In this document: in pieces, positions 63,204-64,000 of the stretch
How the letters are laid out: the number at the start of each line of letters is the position of its first letter
Position numbering within the stretch: the stretch's first letter is position 1
Translations under genes and position numbers: made by a program
Source: an uncultured Jannaschia sp.
Lineage (GTDB): Bacteria; Pseudomonadota; Alphaproteobacteria; Rhodobacterales; Rhodobacteraceae
DNA: 64,000 nucleotides
NCBI GenBank assembly: GCA_947494145.1
Contig: CANLTZ010000011.1
Coordinates: 118,105-182,104 of the forward strand
Reading direction: 5' to 3'
Notes under the pieces: generated by a model
Databases searched by the model: none
Seen by the model: only the letters and a program-made list of their open reading frames with translations
What the model was told of the DNA's origin: nothing

Positions 63204-63947
63204 ATGTCGAACACACTGGACGGCCAGGTCGCCGTCGTCACCGGCGGCGCCCAAGGCATTGGCCTGGCCGTGGCCCGCACCCTCGCCGCCCAAGGCGCCC
63301 GCATCGCCAGTTGGGATGTGCAGCCGGGCCACCCCGATGCGGACACATTGGCTGTTGAATGCGATGTCTCCGACCCAGCCTCGGTCGAGGCCGCCTTGGT
63401 CCGCACCACGGATGCCCTGGGCGCGCCGCAGATAGTGGTGAATTCCGCCGGGATCGCCGGGCCCAACATGCCCGTGGCCGATTACGCGGTCGAAGACTGG
63501 ACCCACATTATCACCGTCAACTTGACCGGCACCTTCCTGGTGAATCGCGCCGTGGTACCCGGCATGGTAGCCCAGGGCTATGGCCGCATCCTCAACATCG
63601 CGTCGGTTGCGGGCAAAGAGGGCAACCCAAATGCCTGCGCCTATTCCGCGTCGAAAGCGGGTGTCATCGGCTTCACCAAGTCACTGGGCAAGGAATTGGC
63701 CGGCTGCGATATTGCCGTCAATTGCGTCACCCCCGCCGCCGCCCGCACGCCCATTTTCGACCAGATGAGCCAGGAACATATCGACTACATGCTCTCCAAA
63801 ATCCCCCGCGCCCGCTTCCTGGAGGTGGAAGAGGCCGCCGCCATGATCGCCTGGGCCGTTTCCCCCGCCAACAGCTTCACCACCGGCGCGGTCTTCGATC
63901 TGAGCGGGGGGCGGGCGACATATTATAGCAACCGGCCTTTAACCTGA
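63204..63947 (+). CDS. SDR family oxidoreductase (3-oxoacyl reductase/sugar dehydrogenase-like)
   Basis: A 247-residue classical SDR: cofactor loop TGGAQGIG (14-21), an Asp after the second strand (SWDVQ) favouring NAD(H), NSAGIAG, catalytic Ser in IASVAG and YSASKAG. Full length with a C-terminal GAVFDLSGG. The ATG at 63204 follows GGAGGA. Substrate not predictable. Confidence 0.92.
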   Translation: MSNTLDGQVAVVTGGAQGIGLAVARTLAAQGARIASWDVQPGHPDADTLAVECDVSDPASVEAALVRTTDALGAPQIVVNSAGIAGPNMPVADYAVEDWTHIITVNLTGTFLVNRAVVPGMVAQGYGRILNIASVAGKEGNPNACAYSASKAGVIGFTKSLGKELAGCDIAVNCVTPAAARTPIFDQMSQEHIDYMLSKIPRARFLEVEEAAAMIAWAVSPANSFTTGAVFDLSGGRATYYSNRPLT

Positions 63948-64000
63948 GACATATCCGGCAGCCTTGAAGTAGTTCCAGCATTCGTCTGGCTGATAGAGTT
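63939..64000 (-). CDS. C-terminal end of a probable IS630-type transposase (gene continues beyond window)
   Basis: The minus strand reads LYQPDECWNYFKAAGYVSG and a TAA at 63939-63941, like the conserved DEC-x-NYF-x-AAGY end of IS630-family transposases. It overlaps the last bases of the SDR gene. Only 19 residues are visible, so the call is tentative. Confidence 0.45.
   Translation of the reverse strand, partial: LYQPDECWNYFKAAGYVSG

Overview
The window reads as chromosome of a high-GC alphaproteobacterium of the Rhodobacterales (Roseobacter/Rhodobacter group). The evidence is the order of the division and cell-wall cluster, a DUF1127 gene followed by anti-Shine-Dalgarno hairpins of the CcsR ('cuckoo' RNA) type known from Rhodobacter, a hisB-hisH-hisA-hisF-hisE row broken by unrelated genes, an RTX/Hint secreted protein and a TctABC uptake system. 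No genus can be named from the sequence alone.

Layout. 1-1.3 kb: tail of a DUF502 gene, a small conserved gene and a secreted protein. 1.5-13.3 kb: the leftward mraZ-rsmH-ftsL-ftsI-murE-murF-mraY-(ACT)-...-murD cluster, mostly joined by 4-bp start/stop overlaps and broken by an SDR gene and by a lower-GC gene flanked by two identical 20-bp palindromes. 14-22 kb: mrp, an MFS exporter, DUF1127 plus a seven-hairpin sRNA array, a UvrD helicase with an unusual coiled-coil insertion, and a LysR/aldo-keto reductase pair.

22,255-29,416 is a complete transposon. It has 47-bp terminal inverted repeats starting TGTGA and a perfect 5-bp target duplication (CAATC). It encodes a DDE transposase, a TniB/MuB-like ATPase, a serine resolvase with a nearby 28-bp dyad, a NUDIX protein and a coupled operon ending in a putative Tox-REase-5 nuclease toxin and an immunity-like gene. 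A third, internal right end, a 3' tail of a second toxin gene and a second immunity-like paralogue show that the element was assembled from two related transposons. A jacalin-lectin protein lies just outside its right end.

31-46 kb: pyruvate carboxylase, a Flp-pilin-like secreted protein, tRNA-Gly, a 1,179-residue RTX/Hint protein, the histidine genes, a CoA-binding protein, a zinc-ribbon protein and a TrmH-type rRNA methyltransferase, then tRNA-Tyr. 47-54.6 kb: an alpha-glucoside uptake and hydrolysis locus (binding protein, two permeases, GH13 enzyme, divergent LacI regulator and ABC ATPase) with a LacI-type operator in the divergent promoter. 54.8-61.2 kb: DUF4387-DUF1446-TctA-TctB-TctC-CoA transferase, which looks like uptake and CoA-dependent breakdown of an organic acid. 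61.3-64 kb: a two-domain methyltransferase, an SDR dehydrogenase and the tail of a probable IS630-type transposase.

A dispersed palindromic repeat of about 145 bp occurs four times in the same orientation, each time exactly between the 3' ends of convergent genes. With the transposon, the hairpin array, the UvrD insertion and the palindrome-flanked gene, this is the most unusual content of the window.
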